Source: a virus
Direction: 5' to 3' (one strand)
DNA length: 22,491 nt
IMG/VR virus record: IMGVR_UViG_3300033551_000047
Span: 1-22,491 of that record
Position numbers and translations under genes: made by a program. This document shows, in pieces, positions 6,208-12,021 of the stretch. Each line of letters opens with the position of its first letter. Positions within the stretch are counted from its first letter, which is position 1. The notes beneath the pieces were generated by a model that was not told the DNA's origin, ran no database searches, and saw nothing but the letters and a program-made list of their open reading frames with translations.

Positions 6208-7176
6208 ATGCCGAAGACTCTGGCCCCCGCGAAAACCCCCGGTGTTGCCATCGCCCGAGTCCTGCGCGGCCTCGGCCTGAAGCAGGGACTGGACTTCCGC
6301 GTACGGGGTGGCTACAAGAACGGTGAACGGTTCGGCACAATCGTGTCGGTCATGGGTAGCAGCGCCAATCAGACGGTGGCCGACAACGCGGACCAGATTG
6401 AGCAGATGGCCGCTGATGCCGGATTCCACTTCAACGTCTCAATCCACTTCACCCCGTCCGGCATGGTGTGGGTGTGGGTCGCAAACCACGGTCAGCGGAC
6501 GCGGGAAACGCACTTCCTGTCCCCGAGCGGCCGGACCGAGAACACTGCCACCGAGGCGCCGCAGCCCGAGCCGAAGCCGGTCATCCGTGCCACGCTCGGT
6601 GAGCCGCGTTCGGCGTTTGGTACCCCGGCGAGCACCACGGACCAGCACCTGTCCGAGCGCCGCAGCGGGAAGGCTGCGCCGTTCAACCCGTACACGGGTT
6701 TCGTCATGCAGGGTTGGGGCCCCCGGGTATGGGGTCGCACCGAAGCCGGTAACCACTGGTTCCACCAGACCAGCGAGCACGGCGCCCGCTTCAACTTGCG
6801 GCACCGCGTGGACGGACCGCAGGGGTCCGGCTGGTACATGGCCGGTCCGGGCATCGCCTCGTCCCTGTTCATGGCGGCCACGCTGAACGAGGCGGTGCCG
6901 GCCGCCGGTGAGACGCTGGACGGCCTTCAGTGGCTGACGCTGCGGATGGACAGCGCGCCGTTCTACTTCCCGAAGGGCCAGCGGGTCCAGGGCGTGGACA
7001 GCCACGGGGTCACGTGCATGGGCACCGTGAACGGGGTGGCGTGGGGTGCGGTGACCGACCCGAGCCACCAGAACTTCGGCCGCACGTGGGTGGACGTTGA
7101 CTGGGACGAGATGCCGCACAACCGTGGCACCGGCCGCAGGTCCCGCCCGTTCACCTCGGACCTGATCAAGCACTAG
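6208..7176 (+). CDS. Hypothetical protein, 322 residues
   Basis: No known family was recognised. The N-terminal part (about 1-100) is a compact alpha/beta region with a predicted helix SANQTVADNADQIEQMAADAGFHF and a strand SGMVWVWVANHG. A Pro/Glu-rich linker follows (about 112-150). The C-terminal part is rich in Trp, Gly and His (WGPRVWGRTEAGNHWFHQ) and ends in a beta-rich segment GVTCMGTVNGVAWGAV-x9-FGRTWVDVDW that could be SH3-like. ATG 6208 is preferred because AAGCAGGA and the leader lie just before it; the frame opens earlier but would run through the terminator. It stands alone between two cassettes. Confidence 0.75.
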   Translation: MPKTLAPAKTPGVAIARVLRGLGLKQGLDFRVRGGYKNGERFGTIVSVMGSSANQTVADNADQIEQMAADAGFHFNVSIHFTPSGMVWVWVANHGQRTRETHFLSPSGRTENTATEAPQPEPKPVIRATLGEPRSAFGTPASTTDQHLSERRSGKAAPFNPYTGFVMQGWGPRVWGRTEAGNHWFHQTSEHGARFNLRHRVDGPQGSGWYMAGPGIASSLFMAATLNEAVPAAGETLDGLQWLTLRMDSAPFYFPKGQRVQGVDSHGVTCMGTVNGVAWGAVTDPSHQNFGRTWVDVDWDEMPHNRGTGRRSRPFTSDLIKH

Positions 7177-7182
7177 TCACAT

Positions 7183-7212
7183 GGGCCGGGGTTGCAACAG
7201 CGACCCCGGTCC
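7183..7212 (+). terminator. Terminator hairpin with embedded -35 (cassette 7)
   Basis: A 10-bp stem with one G-T pair (GGGCCGGGGT and ACCCCGGTCC) and a 10-base loop TGCAACAGCG. Confidence 0.6.
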
Positions 7213-7240
7213 GGTATCGTCGTCTCTGACAACCGCGAGA
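7192..7240 (+). promoter_or_regulatory. Promoter for the 52-residue zinc-finger-like gene
   Basis: TTGCAA (7192-7197), 17-base spacer, TATCGT (7215-7220), then an ACAACCGCGAGAG leader. Confidence 0.6.
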
Positions 7241-7254
7241 GAAAGAGGCATCCC

Positions 7255-7413
7255 ATGCGCGCCTACCGCCGTATGTCCATCGGCCTGAACTTCCTTTTCG
7301 GCACGAACCAGCCGATCCGTAGCTGTGTGTACCTGGTGAACGGTGTCCGGTGCGGTCGCCCGCTGTACAAGCACGACCCGCGCTACTGTGCCCGCCACGC
7401 GGCCACCAACTGA
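7255..7413 (+). CDS. 52-residue zinc-finger-like mini-protein
   Basis: A basic N-terminus is followed by C-x9-C with GVRCGRPL, then H-x5-C-x2-H in KHDPRYCARHA. This arrangement resembles the short CGRP/CxxH metal-binding proteins common in actinobacteria and their phages. No enzymatic function is implied. AAAGAGG lies 6 bases before ATG 7255. The protein shares its CGRP...C-x2-H core with the gene at 7800-7997 in the same operon. Confidence 0.7.
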   Translation: MRAYRRMSIGLNFLFGTNQPIRSCVYLVNGVRCGRPLYKHDPRYCARHAATN

Positions 7414-7440
7414 CCAGCACCGGAAGAAAGAGACAGCAAC

Positions 7441-7800
7441 GTGATCGACGTCAAGAGCGCGAGCAGCCGTACCACAAGCAGCGTGACCCTGACCCTGACG
7501 GGCGCGCCGCCCCTGAAGGTTCTCTACACGAACCGGCAGATCGACCCTGGCCAGGTGTTCTTCAAGTACGAGTACGTGCCGACCACCACGGAAGACGGCT
7601 GGACCGAGCACACGTGGAAACTGGTCTCGGTCCGCGCCACGGGGGCACGGATCCTGAAGCCGGCCGCTGACGGGTCCCAGCGGCTCGGGGTGGAAATGCC
7701 GGCCTACGAACCGGTGCGCCTGAAGGACGTGCCTGAGTGGCTTCTGTCCTTGGCCCGCGAGGTCCGTCCGTCCGGCAGCGTGGACGAGGTGAACGTCTGA
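7441..7800 (+). CDS. Hypothetical protein, 119 residues
   Basis: The N-terminus is Ser/Thr-rich with beta-strand character (SSVTLTLTGAPPLKVLYT), followed by a mixed region with EDGWTEHTWKLVSVRATGARIL. The C-terminus is helical (VPEWLLSLAREVRP). I recognise no family; the strand-rich middle could be a small OB- or SH3-like fold. The GTG start at 7441 follows GAAAGAGA. Its stop overlaps the ATG of the next gene (TGATG), so the two are probably coupled. Confidence 0.7.
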   Translation: MIDVKSASSRTTSSVTLTLTGAPPLKVLYTNRQIDPGQVFFKYEYVPTTTEDGWTEHTWKLVSVRATGARILKPAADGSQRLGVEMPAYEPVRLKDVPEWLLSLAREVRPSGSVDEVNV

Positions 7801-7997
7801 TGGCCCGGTGTCCGGGCGCGGGGATGCGCTGCCAGCACGAGACCAGCAGGGGCTATGGCTGCCTGAATGTCGCCACCAACGGGCCATTCTGTTCGGGGCA
7901 TGACCCACGCAACCAGTGCGGTCGCCCGACACTGGCCGGCACCCCGTGCAAGAGGCGCGCGGGCTGGAACGGCGGGCCCTGCACGAAGCACGCGTAA
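7800..7997 (+). CDS. 65-residue protein with two zinc-finger-like units
   Basis: Eight cysteines and three histidines fall into two similar blocks: an N-terminal block ending in GPFCSGH and a C-terminal block CGRPTLAGTPCKRR ending in GPCTKH. The pattern C-x4-7-C...C-x2-H is repeated, suggesting two metal sites and an internal duplication. Start ATG 7800 overlaps the preceding stop codon. Nucleic-acid or protein binding is likely but not shown. It ends the three-gene operon starting at 7255. Confidence 0.72.
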   Translation: MARCPGAGMRCQHETSRGYGCLNVATNGPFCSGHDPRNQCGRPTLAGTPCKRRAGWNGGPCTKHA

Positions 7998-8003
7998 GAC
8001 GTT

Positions 8004-8034
8004 TCCGCCCCGGTGTTGCACACACCGGGGCGGA
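8004..8034 (+). terminator. Terminator hairpin with embedded -35 (cassette 8)
   Basis: A perfect 13-bp stem, TCCGCCCCGGTGT with its complement, and the 5-base loop TGCAC. Confidence 0.75.
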
Positions 8035-8063
8035 CCTGTATCGTCTTCCTTGTAAGCAACCGC
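8016..8063 (+). promoter_or_regulatory. Promoter for the 115-residue hypothetical gene
   Basis: TTGCAC (8016-8021), 17-base spacer, TATCGT (8039-8044), then TTGTAAGCAACCGC leader. Confidence 0.65.
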
Positions 8064-8083
8064 ACCGCAGAAAGTAGGACACC

Positions 8084-8431
8084 GTGGCGAATCCCGAAAG
8101 CTACACCATCGAGACCCCCGGCACCGTCAGCCGCGTGCCGCACTGGAACGTGATGCTGCCGCTCACCCTGGACGAATTCCACGTGCTCGGTGGCCGGCGA
8201 CAGGTGACGCGGCTCTCGTTCGACAGCGAGCTGTTGGGTGACCGCATGACGTACCGGATCGGGTACGCGTCCCACTTCGGGTGGTCCGTCCTTCGGGACT
8301 GGCCGGGCTGGTACGCGGCGGTGCTGACCAGCCCCCGCGACTACGACGAGTGCGCGAAGTACCTGACCGAGTGCGTGGCCCCGAACCGCTGGTGGGGTGG
8401 CCCCAACCTGCTGATCGAAGAGTGGCGCTAA
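8084..8431 (+). CDS. Hypothetical protein, 115 residues
   Basis: The protein starts with GTG after an AGTAGGA ribosome binding site. It has a strand-rich N-terminus (TPGTVSRVPHWNVMLPLTLDEFHVLGG), a middle LSFDSELLGDRMTYRIGYASHFGWSV and a Trp-rich C-terminus (DWPGWYAAV, NRWWGG). No family is recognised. It is a single-gene transcription unit between two cassettes. The alternating charged and aromatic segments look like a folded soluble protein. Confidence 0.7.
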   Translation: MANPESYTIETPGTVSRVPHWNVMLPLTLDEFHVLGGRRQVTRLSFDSELLGDRMTYRIGYASHFGWSVLRDWPGWYAAVLTSPRDYDECAKYLTECVAPNRWWGGPNLLIEEWR

Positions 8432-8438
8432 GAACTTT

Positions 8439-8472
8439 CAGGGACGGGGTTGCATCCGCAGCCCCGTCCCTG
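8439..8472 (+). terminator. Terminator hairpin with embedded -35 (cassette 9)
   Basis: A perfect 11-bp stem, CAGGGACGGGG with its complement, and a 12-base loop that starts with TTGCAT. Confidence 0.7.
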
Positions 8473-8497
8473 TACAGTCGTACTCACAAGCAACCGC
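8450..8497 (+). promoter_or_regulatory. Promoter for the 228-residue hypothetical gene
   Basis: TTGCAT (8450-8455), 17-base spacer, TACAGT (8473-8478), then AAGCAACCGC leader at 8488-8497. Confidence 0.65.
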
Positions 8498-8519
8498 ACC
8501 GCAGAAAGTAGGGAACATC

Positions 8520-9206
8520 ATGAGCGAGTTCAAGAACGACAGTGACGTCTTCGCCCCGAGCAACACCGGCACCCAGGCACACGCGTTCCTCGGGTCCCGA
8601 GGCGCGAAGCCGGGCAACCTGCGGGCCGCCTGCCGCGTGACGATTCAGCGCAGCGTGTCCGCCACCTTCACCAGCCTGGCCAGCGCCCGGAAGTTCTACA
8701 GCGTCTGCGAGAGCTGCGTGAAGCTGTACCTGGCGGCCGAGGCCCGTGCCGAGGCTTCCATGCAGCCGGCCACCGAGGCGGACGACCTGGGCTACGTGGC
8801 GCCGGTGGACGAGCGCACCAAGTCCGCCCCGAAGGTGACCACCGTTGACGGCCGTACGGTCAGCTTCGAGCCGAAGCCGGCCGAGGCCACCCCGCAGCAC
8901 GAGCAGATGGCGCACCCGGACCTGTCCACCGAGGACGGCACCGTGACGCTCGGGCGGGACACGCTGACCCGGCGCGGTCCCTGGGCTGACGTCACGCTGG
9001 CCACCGGCCGGAAGTACGTCGTCAGCATGAAGGTGGGCCGGAAGGCCGACCACGGTACGTGGCGCGTGCTGTTCGACAACGTCACGTACTGGGCTGAGCG
9101 TGACGGCCGCAGCTTCGGGCCGACCCGTTCGGCGGGCGAGAACGACAAGCCGGGCAGCGTCGGGGGCCGCATCTGGGCACTTCTGATCGCCGCGAACATC
9201 GCCTAG
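8520..9206 (+). CDS. Hypothetical protein, 228 residues
   Basis: The N-terminal third contains RKFYSVCESCVKLYL, a CxxC motif inside a helix. A Glu/Pro/Thr-rich linker follows. The C-terminal part is strand-rich (GPWADVTLATGRKYVVSMKVGRKADHGTWRVLFDNVTYWAERDG) and looks like a separate small beta domain. I recognise no named family. ATG 8520 follows AGTAGGGAA. It stands alone between cassettes 9 and 10. Confidence 0.72.
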   Translation: MSEFKNDSDVFAPSNTGTQAHAFLGSRGAKPGNLRAACRVTIQRSVSATFTSLASARKFYSVCESCVKLYLAAEARAEASMQPATEADDLGYVAPVDERTKSAPKVTTVDGRTVSFEPKPAEATPQHEQMAHPDLSTEDGTVTLGRDTLTRRGPWADVTLATGRKYVVSMKVGRKADHGTWRVLFDNVTYWAERDGRSFGPTRSAGENDKPGSVGGRIWALLIAANIA

Positions 9207-9212
9207 AAACTT

Positions 9213-9248
9213 CCCGGCAGGGGGTTGCTTCGGTGGCCCCCTGCCGGG
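9213..9248 (+). terminator. Terminator hairpin with embedded -35 (cassette 10)
   Basis: A perfect 12-bp stem, CCCGGCAGGGGG with its complement, and a 12-base loop starting with TTGCTT. Confidence 0.72.
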
Positions 9249-9273
9249 TACAGTCGTACTCGTAAGCAACCGA
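9225..9273 (+). promoter_or_regulatory. Promoter for the small membrane protein/HicA-like pair
   Basis: TTGCTT (9225-9230), 18-base spacer, TACAGT (9249-9254), then TAAGCAACCGA leader. Confidence 0.65.
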
Positions 9274-9297
9274 AACACAGAAGCAGGGGGAACCACC

Positions 9298-9456
9298 ATG
9301 ATTCAGCTCATCTTCGGCACCATCTTCGTCATCACCGTGCTGGACCTGTTCCGCGTCATCGACACGCCGGCCGGACTGGACCTGGTCCTGTTCCTCGTCC
9401 TCGTCGGCACGTTCGCGTTCCTCTTCGTGTCGCGGCGCATGAAGGACGAGAGCTGA
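9298..9456 (+). CDS. 52-residue two-helix membrane protein
   Basis: Two hydrophobic segments (about 2-19 and 27-44) are separated by a short polar turn RVIDTPAG, and the C-terminus SRRMKDES is charged and probably cytoplasmic. Small phage membrane proteins of this shape can be holin-like or exclusion proteins, but no lysin gene is visible nearby. The start has CAGGGGG upstream. Its stop overlaps the ATG of the next gene (TGATG). Function is not assigned. Confidence 0.7.
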   Translation: MIQLIFGTIFVITVLDLFRVIDTPAGLDLVLFLVLVGTFAFLFVSRRMKDES

Positions 9457-9665
9457 TGGCCGGCCTGAAGCGCGACGTTGACCGGATCATCCGGCAACTG
9501 CAACGGCCGGACTCGGGCTGCGACGTCGGTAAGACGAACCGGGGCCACTGGAAGGTGTCGAAGCCGGGGCGGCAGAACGTCATCATCTCGCCGCAGCCGT
9601 CCGACCCCCGGTCAATCCGCAACGCTCGGGCGGACCTGAGACGGTACCTGTCCGTGGACGTGTAA
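9456..9665 (+). CDS. HicA-like small protein
   Basis: The 69-residue protein has an N-terminal helix RDVDRIIRQLQ, a short strand with GHWKVSKPGRQNVIIS, and PSDPRSIRNARADLRR near the end. This order matches the small double-stranded-RNA-binding-like fold of HicA mRNA interferases, including the His in the central strand (RGHWKV) and the closing PSDPRS helix. No HicB antitoxin-like gene is next to it; the neighbour is a small membrane protein. Similar orphan HicA-like proteins occur in actinomycetes and their phages. It may be a toxin, an RNA-binding regulator or a degenerate relative. Confidence 0.65.
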   Translation: MAGLKRDVDRIIRQLQRPDSGCDVGKTNRGHWKVSKPGRQNVIISPQPSDPRSIRNARADLRRYLSVDV

Positions 9666-9680
9666 CGCGCAACGCACCAT

Positions 9681-9714
9681 CGAAACCCCGTCGCAACGCT
9701 GCGACGGGGTTTCG
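9681..9714 (+). terminator. Terminator hairpin after the HicA-like gene (cassette 11)
   Basis: A perfect 15-bp stem, CGAAACCCCGTCGCA with its complement, and the 4-base loop ACGC. The right arm contains a T-rich GGGGTTTCG. Confidence 0.8.
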
Positions 9715-9779
9715 TCGCGTGTGGCTGCAACGCGCGCGGCACTGCGACAGAAACTTGTGCAACGGCATCGCGCTACGGG

Positions 9780-9898
9780 TTGCACCGTTGCATCAGACCT
9801 GCCATACTCAAAGGGCAGCACCGGGGGACCGGTACCGGTGGCACAGTTCCTGGGCCGGTCCCCATCCAAGACGCAACAACCGCGAAGGGGCCAACGAC
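9780..9898 (+). promoter_or_regulatory. Promoter and long structured leader before the membrane gene
   Basis: TTGCAC (9780-9785), 17 bases, CATACT -10 (9803-9808), then a leader of about 85 bases, much longer than in other cassettes. It contains the 12-bp palindrome ACCGGTACCGGT (9828-9839). GGGGACCGG (9824-9832) can pair with CCGGTCCCC (9855-9863), and CACCGG (9819-9824) can pair with CCGGTG (9835-9840). These pairings exclude one another. An ACAACCGCGAAGGGG segment provides the ribosome binding site. Confidence 0.5.
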
Positions 9899-10234
9899 AT
9901 GGCGCAGCACCGAACCACCAAGCTGGCGCACCAGGGCGTTGCAGTCGTCGCAGTGGCCGTAGCCGGCATTGTGGCCGCCGCTCAGAACGGCTACCCGGTG
10001 CACGCCGGCCTGGCGGCCTACGCCGTCTACCTGCTGACCAGCGGCCACGGCCGCCGTGTCGCATCCATCGTTCCGACCGCCCGTCAGGCGCTGCGGGCGC
10101 TCTGCTGGGTTGTCGTGGCGCTCGCCGTCCTCGCCGCCGCTCAGGGGACCACCGGTCCCGGCGGGGCGCAGCTTGGCTTCTGCCTGGCCGCCGCGCTCGC
10201 GACGACGTTGCGACTGACCCGCAACACCCGCTGA
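9899..10234 (+). CDS. Small multi-helix membrane protein
   Basis: The 111-residue protein has up to four hydrophobic segments (about 13-29, 33-46, 66-82, 88-101) separated by short basic loops such as GHGRRVAS and a basic C-terminus RLTRNTR. No conserved catalytic motif is seen. ATG 9899 has AAGGGG about 8 bases upstream. It is the first gene of a group with the membrane/HTH protein and the FtsK-like translocase. In Streptomyces conjugative plasmids, small membrane proteins (Spd type) accompany the TraB translocase, so a similar accessory role is possible but not proven. Confidence 0.7.
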   Translation: MAQHRTTKLAHQGVAVVAVAVAGIVAAAQNGYPVHAGLAAYAVYLLTSGHGRRVASIVPTARQALRALCWVVVALAVLAAAQGTTGPGGAQLGFCLAAALATTLRLTRNTR

Positions 10235-10288
10235 AACGCTGCAACACCCACCCGACAACCGCGTACCACCACTGGAAGGAACAGCCCG

Positions 10289-11326
10289 ATGATCTGGAAC
10301 AGGAAGCAGAAGCAGGACCCGCAGCAGGCGGGCGGCATGGGCGGGGGACAGATTCTCGTCCTCGTCCTGGCGTGCGTCCCGATGGCGGCCGTGGGCATCG
10401 CCGGGGCGGTCGCCACCTTCGTGAACATGGACCGGATCCTGAAGTCAGGCGCTTCCGCGCTCGGCATGGTCGCGGCCGGCGAGGGCGCAACGCTCATCTG
10501 CGCACTCGTCGCACTGGCCGTCACGCTGATGGGCCAGCACACGCCGACCGTGGTTCGTCTCGGCATGTGGCTGCTGCCCCTCGTTGCAGCCGTTGCAGGC
10601 GTTGCGATGGCGTCCGGCACCAACGAGCGCATCATGATGGCAGTCACCCCCATGGCGATGACTGCCGCCGGGGAAGGCGTCGCGTTCGTTGCACGCCGCG
10701 TCGTGGCCCACCGCACCGGCGTGGACATCGAGCAGCAGCGCCGCTCGGGCCTGCTGTTGTGGCACGCGAACCGTGCGAAGAACGGCGGGTGGCTCGGCCA
10801 GCGCATCTCTCAGGCGGCCGTGTGGCGGCTGACCAAGGCGTTCGCCGAGACGGACAACCAGCTGTCCGTTCAGCTCGGTGAGATCCAGCGGTACCGCATC
10901 TCGGACGGCGCTGACGCGAACCTGGCCTACGTCCTGGCCGGCCCCGTGAACAAGGGCCACAAGGCGCCGCAGCGGCCCGCTGTCGCCCCCGCAGCGCCTG
11001 TCCCGGCCCTTCCTGCCCCGAGCCCGTCCGAGCCCCGTACGCGGCCGTCTGCGGACGCCGAGGACGACGACCGTCACGCGGTTGCCGAGCCGAGCGAGCG
11101 TGACGCCGAGAACTTCGAGTGGATCCAGGGGGTCCTGAACGAGGCTCAGGCCACGGTCAAGGCGGACCCGTTGGTCAAGCTGCTGACGGTCGCCGAGGTG
11201 GCCAAGCTGAAGAACTGCGCGGAAGGCACGGTCCGCAGCTGGAAGCACCGGGGGAAGCTGCGGGTGCATGACACCGTGGACGGTTCCCCGATGTTCCACC
11301 CGGACGACGTGGCGAAGCTGGACTGA
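10289..11326 (+). CDS. Four-helix membrane protein with C-terminal MerR/excisionase-type HTH
   Basis: The 345-residue protein has a short basic N-terminus, four membrane-spanning segments (about 21-48, 59-83, 88-109, 114-139), a soluble part with RAKNGGWLGQRISQAAVWRLTKAF, a Pro/Ala/acidic linker (about 225-275) and a C-terminal HTH of about 50 residues: LLTVAEVAKLKNCAEGTVRSW followed by a wing-like KHRGKLRVHDTVDGSPMFHPDDVAKL. That end matches the MerR/excisionase (helix-turn-helix 17) type. A DNA-binding domain tied to the membrane is unusual. It could anchor phage or plasmid DNA near the membrane or act as a membrane-bound regulator. The start follows GGAAGGA. No promoter is seen before it, only a GACAACCGCG leader-like segment, so it may be read from 9780. 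Confidence 0.78.
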   Translation: MIWNRKQKQDPQQAGGMGGGQILVLVLACVPMAAVGIAGAVATFVNMDRILKSGASALGMVAAGEGATLICALVALAVTLMGQHTPTVVRLGMWLLPLVAAVAGVAMASGTNERIMMAVTPMAMTAAGEGVAFVARRVVAHRTGVDIEQQRRSGLLLWHANRAKNGGWLGQRISQAAVWRLTKAFAETDNQLSVQLGEIQRYRISDGADANLAYVLAGPVNKGHKAPQRPAVAPAAPVPALPAPSPSEPRTRPSADAEDDDRHAVAEPSERDAENFEWIQGVLNEAQATVKADPLVKLLTVAEVAKLKNCAEGTVRSWKHRGKLRVHDTVDGSPMFHPDDVAKLD

Positions 11327-11348
11327 CCAGCCGTTTCACCCGCGTTGC

Positions 11349-11379
11349 ACGCCCCGGCAGAAACTTTCTGCGGGGGCGT
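11349..11379 (+). terminator. Terminator hairpin (cassette 12)
   Basis: A 14-bp stem with one G-G mismatch (ACGCCCCGGCAGAA and its near-complement) and the 3-base loop ACT. Confidence 0.7.
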
Positions 11380-11426
11380 TGCGCTGCCTGGCCGCAGCCT
11401 GTAGTGTCTTCCTTGTAAGCAACCGC
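11379..11426 (+). promoter_or_regulatory. Promoter for the 70-residue acidic gene
   Basis: TTGCGC (11379-11384), 17-base spacer, TAGTGT (11402-11407), then TTGTAAGCAACCGC leader. Confidence 0.6.
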
Positions 11427-11447
11427 AGCGAAGGAAGCAGGGACATC

Positions 11448-11660
11448 ATGAACGTATGGGTGGTTCTTAAGGGCGAGTACGCCGATTCTCAGGTGGTCGG
11501 GGTGCTGACGGACCAAACGAAGGCGGAAGACCTCGCCCGACAGACCCGTGACCTCGTATTTGACGACGCGGTCACGGTGCTCGGGCCCTTCCAGCCCGCC
11601 GGCTCGATCGCGGCATGGCTGCCCCGGGAACCGGACGAGTACCCCGAGTACGATGACTGA
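11448..11660 (+). CDS. 70-residue acidic protein
   Basis: The protein begins with a strand MNVWVVLKGEYADSQVVGVLTD, continues with a helix QTKAEDLARQTRDL, and ends in an acidic tail PDEYPEYDD. The opening resembles short phage and bacterial proteins that start with a strand, a YSD/YAD turn and a GVxTD segment (the DUF7336 type), but this is from memory and not certain. The start follows AAGCAGGGA. The bases after its stop (CTGACCAGCCACGATGAC) nearly repeat those after the acidic gene at 3328-3582. Confidence 0.7.
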   Translation: MNVWVVLKGEYADSQVVGVLTDQTKAEDLARQTRDLVFDDAVTVLGPFQPAGSIAAWLPREPDEYPEYDD

Positions 11661-11719
11661 CCAGCCACGATGACGCCCTGGGGCCCGTGCTCGCACCGGA
11701 ACTAAGCGGAATCTGTACC

Positions 11720-11751
11720 GGACCCCCTGGCCTGCTGGCCAGGGGGTCCGT
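11720..11751 (+). terminator. Rho-independent terminator
   Basis: A perfect 14-bp stem, CGGACCCCCTGGCC with its complement, loop TGCT, followed by TTTGTT. Confidence 0.85.
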
Positions 11752-11805
11752 TTGTTCGGAAGTTGCAGTACCCGGAAGGCGTACGGGTGCGCGCGGGTAC
11801 GACGG

Positions 11806-11962
11806 TTGGAACGGCTGGAACGCCCGACCCCCTATCCACCCCCGGCAAATGATCACAAATCGGCCGTTCTCGCACGTGAGAACGGCCGGGAACATGATCG
11901 AGAACGGGCGTTGGAACGGCCCCGGGAACGGCCCCTCACCTGCTGCTCTGTGCGAACGGGGC
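11806..11962 (+). repeat. Cluster of GAACGG-type repeats upstream of the translocase gene
   Basis: Elements with the core GAACGG or one change start near 11806, 11816, 11878, 11888, 11900, 11911, 11924 and 11952, plus an inverted copy at 11861-11871. TTGGAACGGC occurs twice exactly. The spacing varies from 10 to 28 bases. Confidence 0.7.
11861..11888 (+). promoter_or_regulatory. 11-bp inverted repeat, likely operator or cruciform
   Basis: CGGCCGTTCTC and its exact complement flank the 6-base GCACGT, itself nearly symmetric. There is no T-run, and the preceding terminator is 110 bases upstream, so a protein binding site is more likely than a second terminator. Confidence 0.5.
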
Positions 11963-11972
11963 AACATCGTGG

Positions 11973-11992
11973 TACAGTCACCTGGCAACCCC
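11973..11992 (+). promoter_or_regulatory. Putative -10 and leader for the FtsK-like gene
   Basis: TACAGT (11973-11978) matches the -10 used by other cassettes and is followed by GGCAACC. The -35 (TGTGCG region near 11949) is weak, which suggests that an activator or the GAACGG repeats are involved. Confidence 0.4.
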
Positions 11993-12021
11993 TAACCGGA
12001 ACCACCAGGAAGGACAGGACC

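Larger units (their letters stand above)
11661..12021 (+). other. 361-base non-coding region with terminator and GAACGG repeats
   Basis: No convincing gene is present. It holds a 14-bp terminator hairpin (11720-11751), a cluster of GAAC(G)G elements between 11806 and 11962, a perfect 11-bp inverted repeat (11861-11888), and a TACAGT -10 with a GCAACC leader just before the FtsK-like gene. Confidence 0.75.

Noticed and set aside
9721-10881. 386-codon plus-strand open frame rich in Arg and Gly
   Set aside because: It overlaps two membrane-protein genes in another frame and has no start signal.
11763-11791. TTGCAG as the -35 of a promoter
   Set aside because: No -10-like sequence lies 16-19 bases downstream; only the isolated motif is present.
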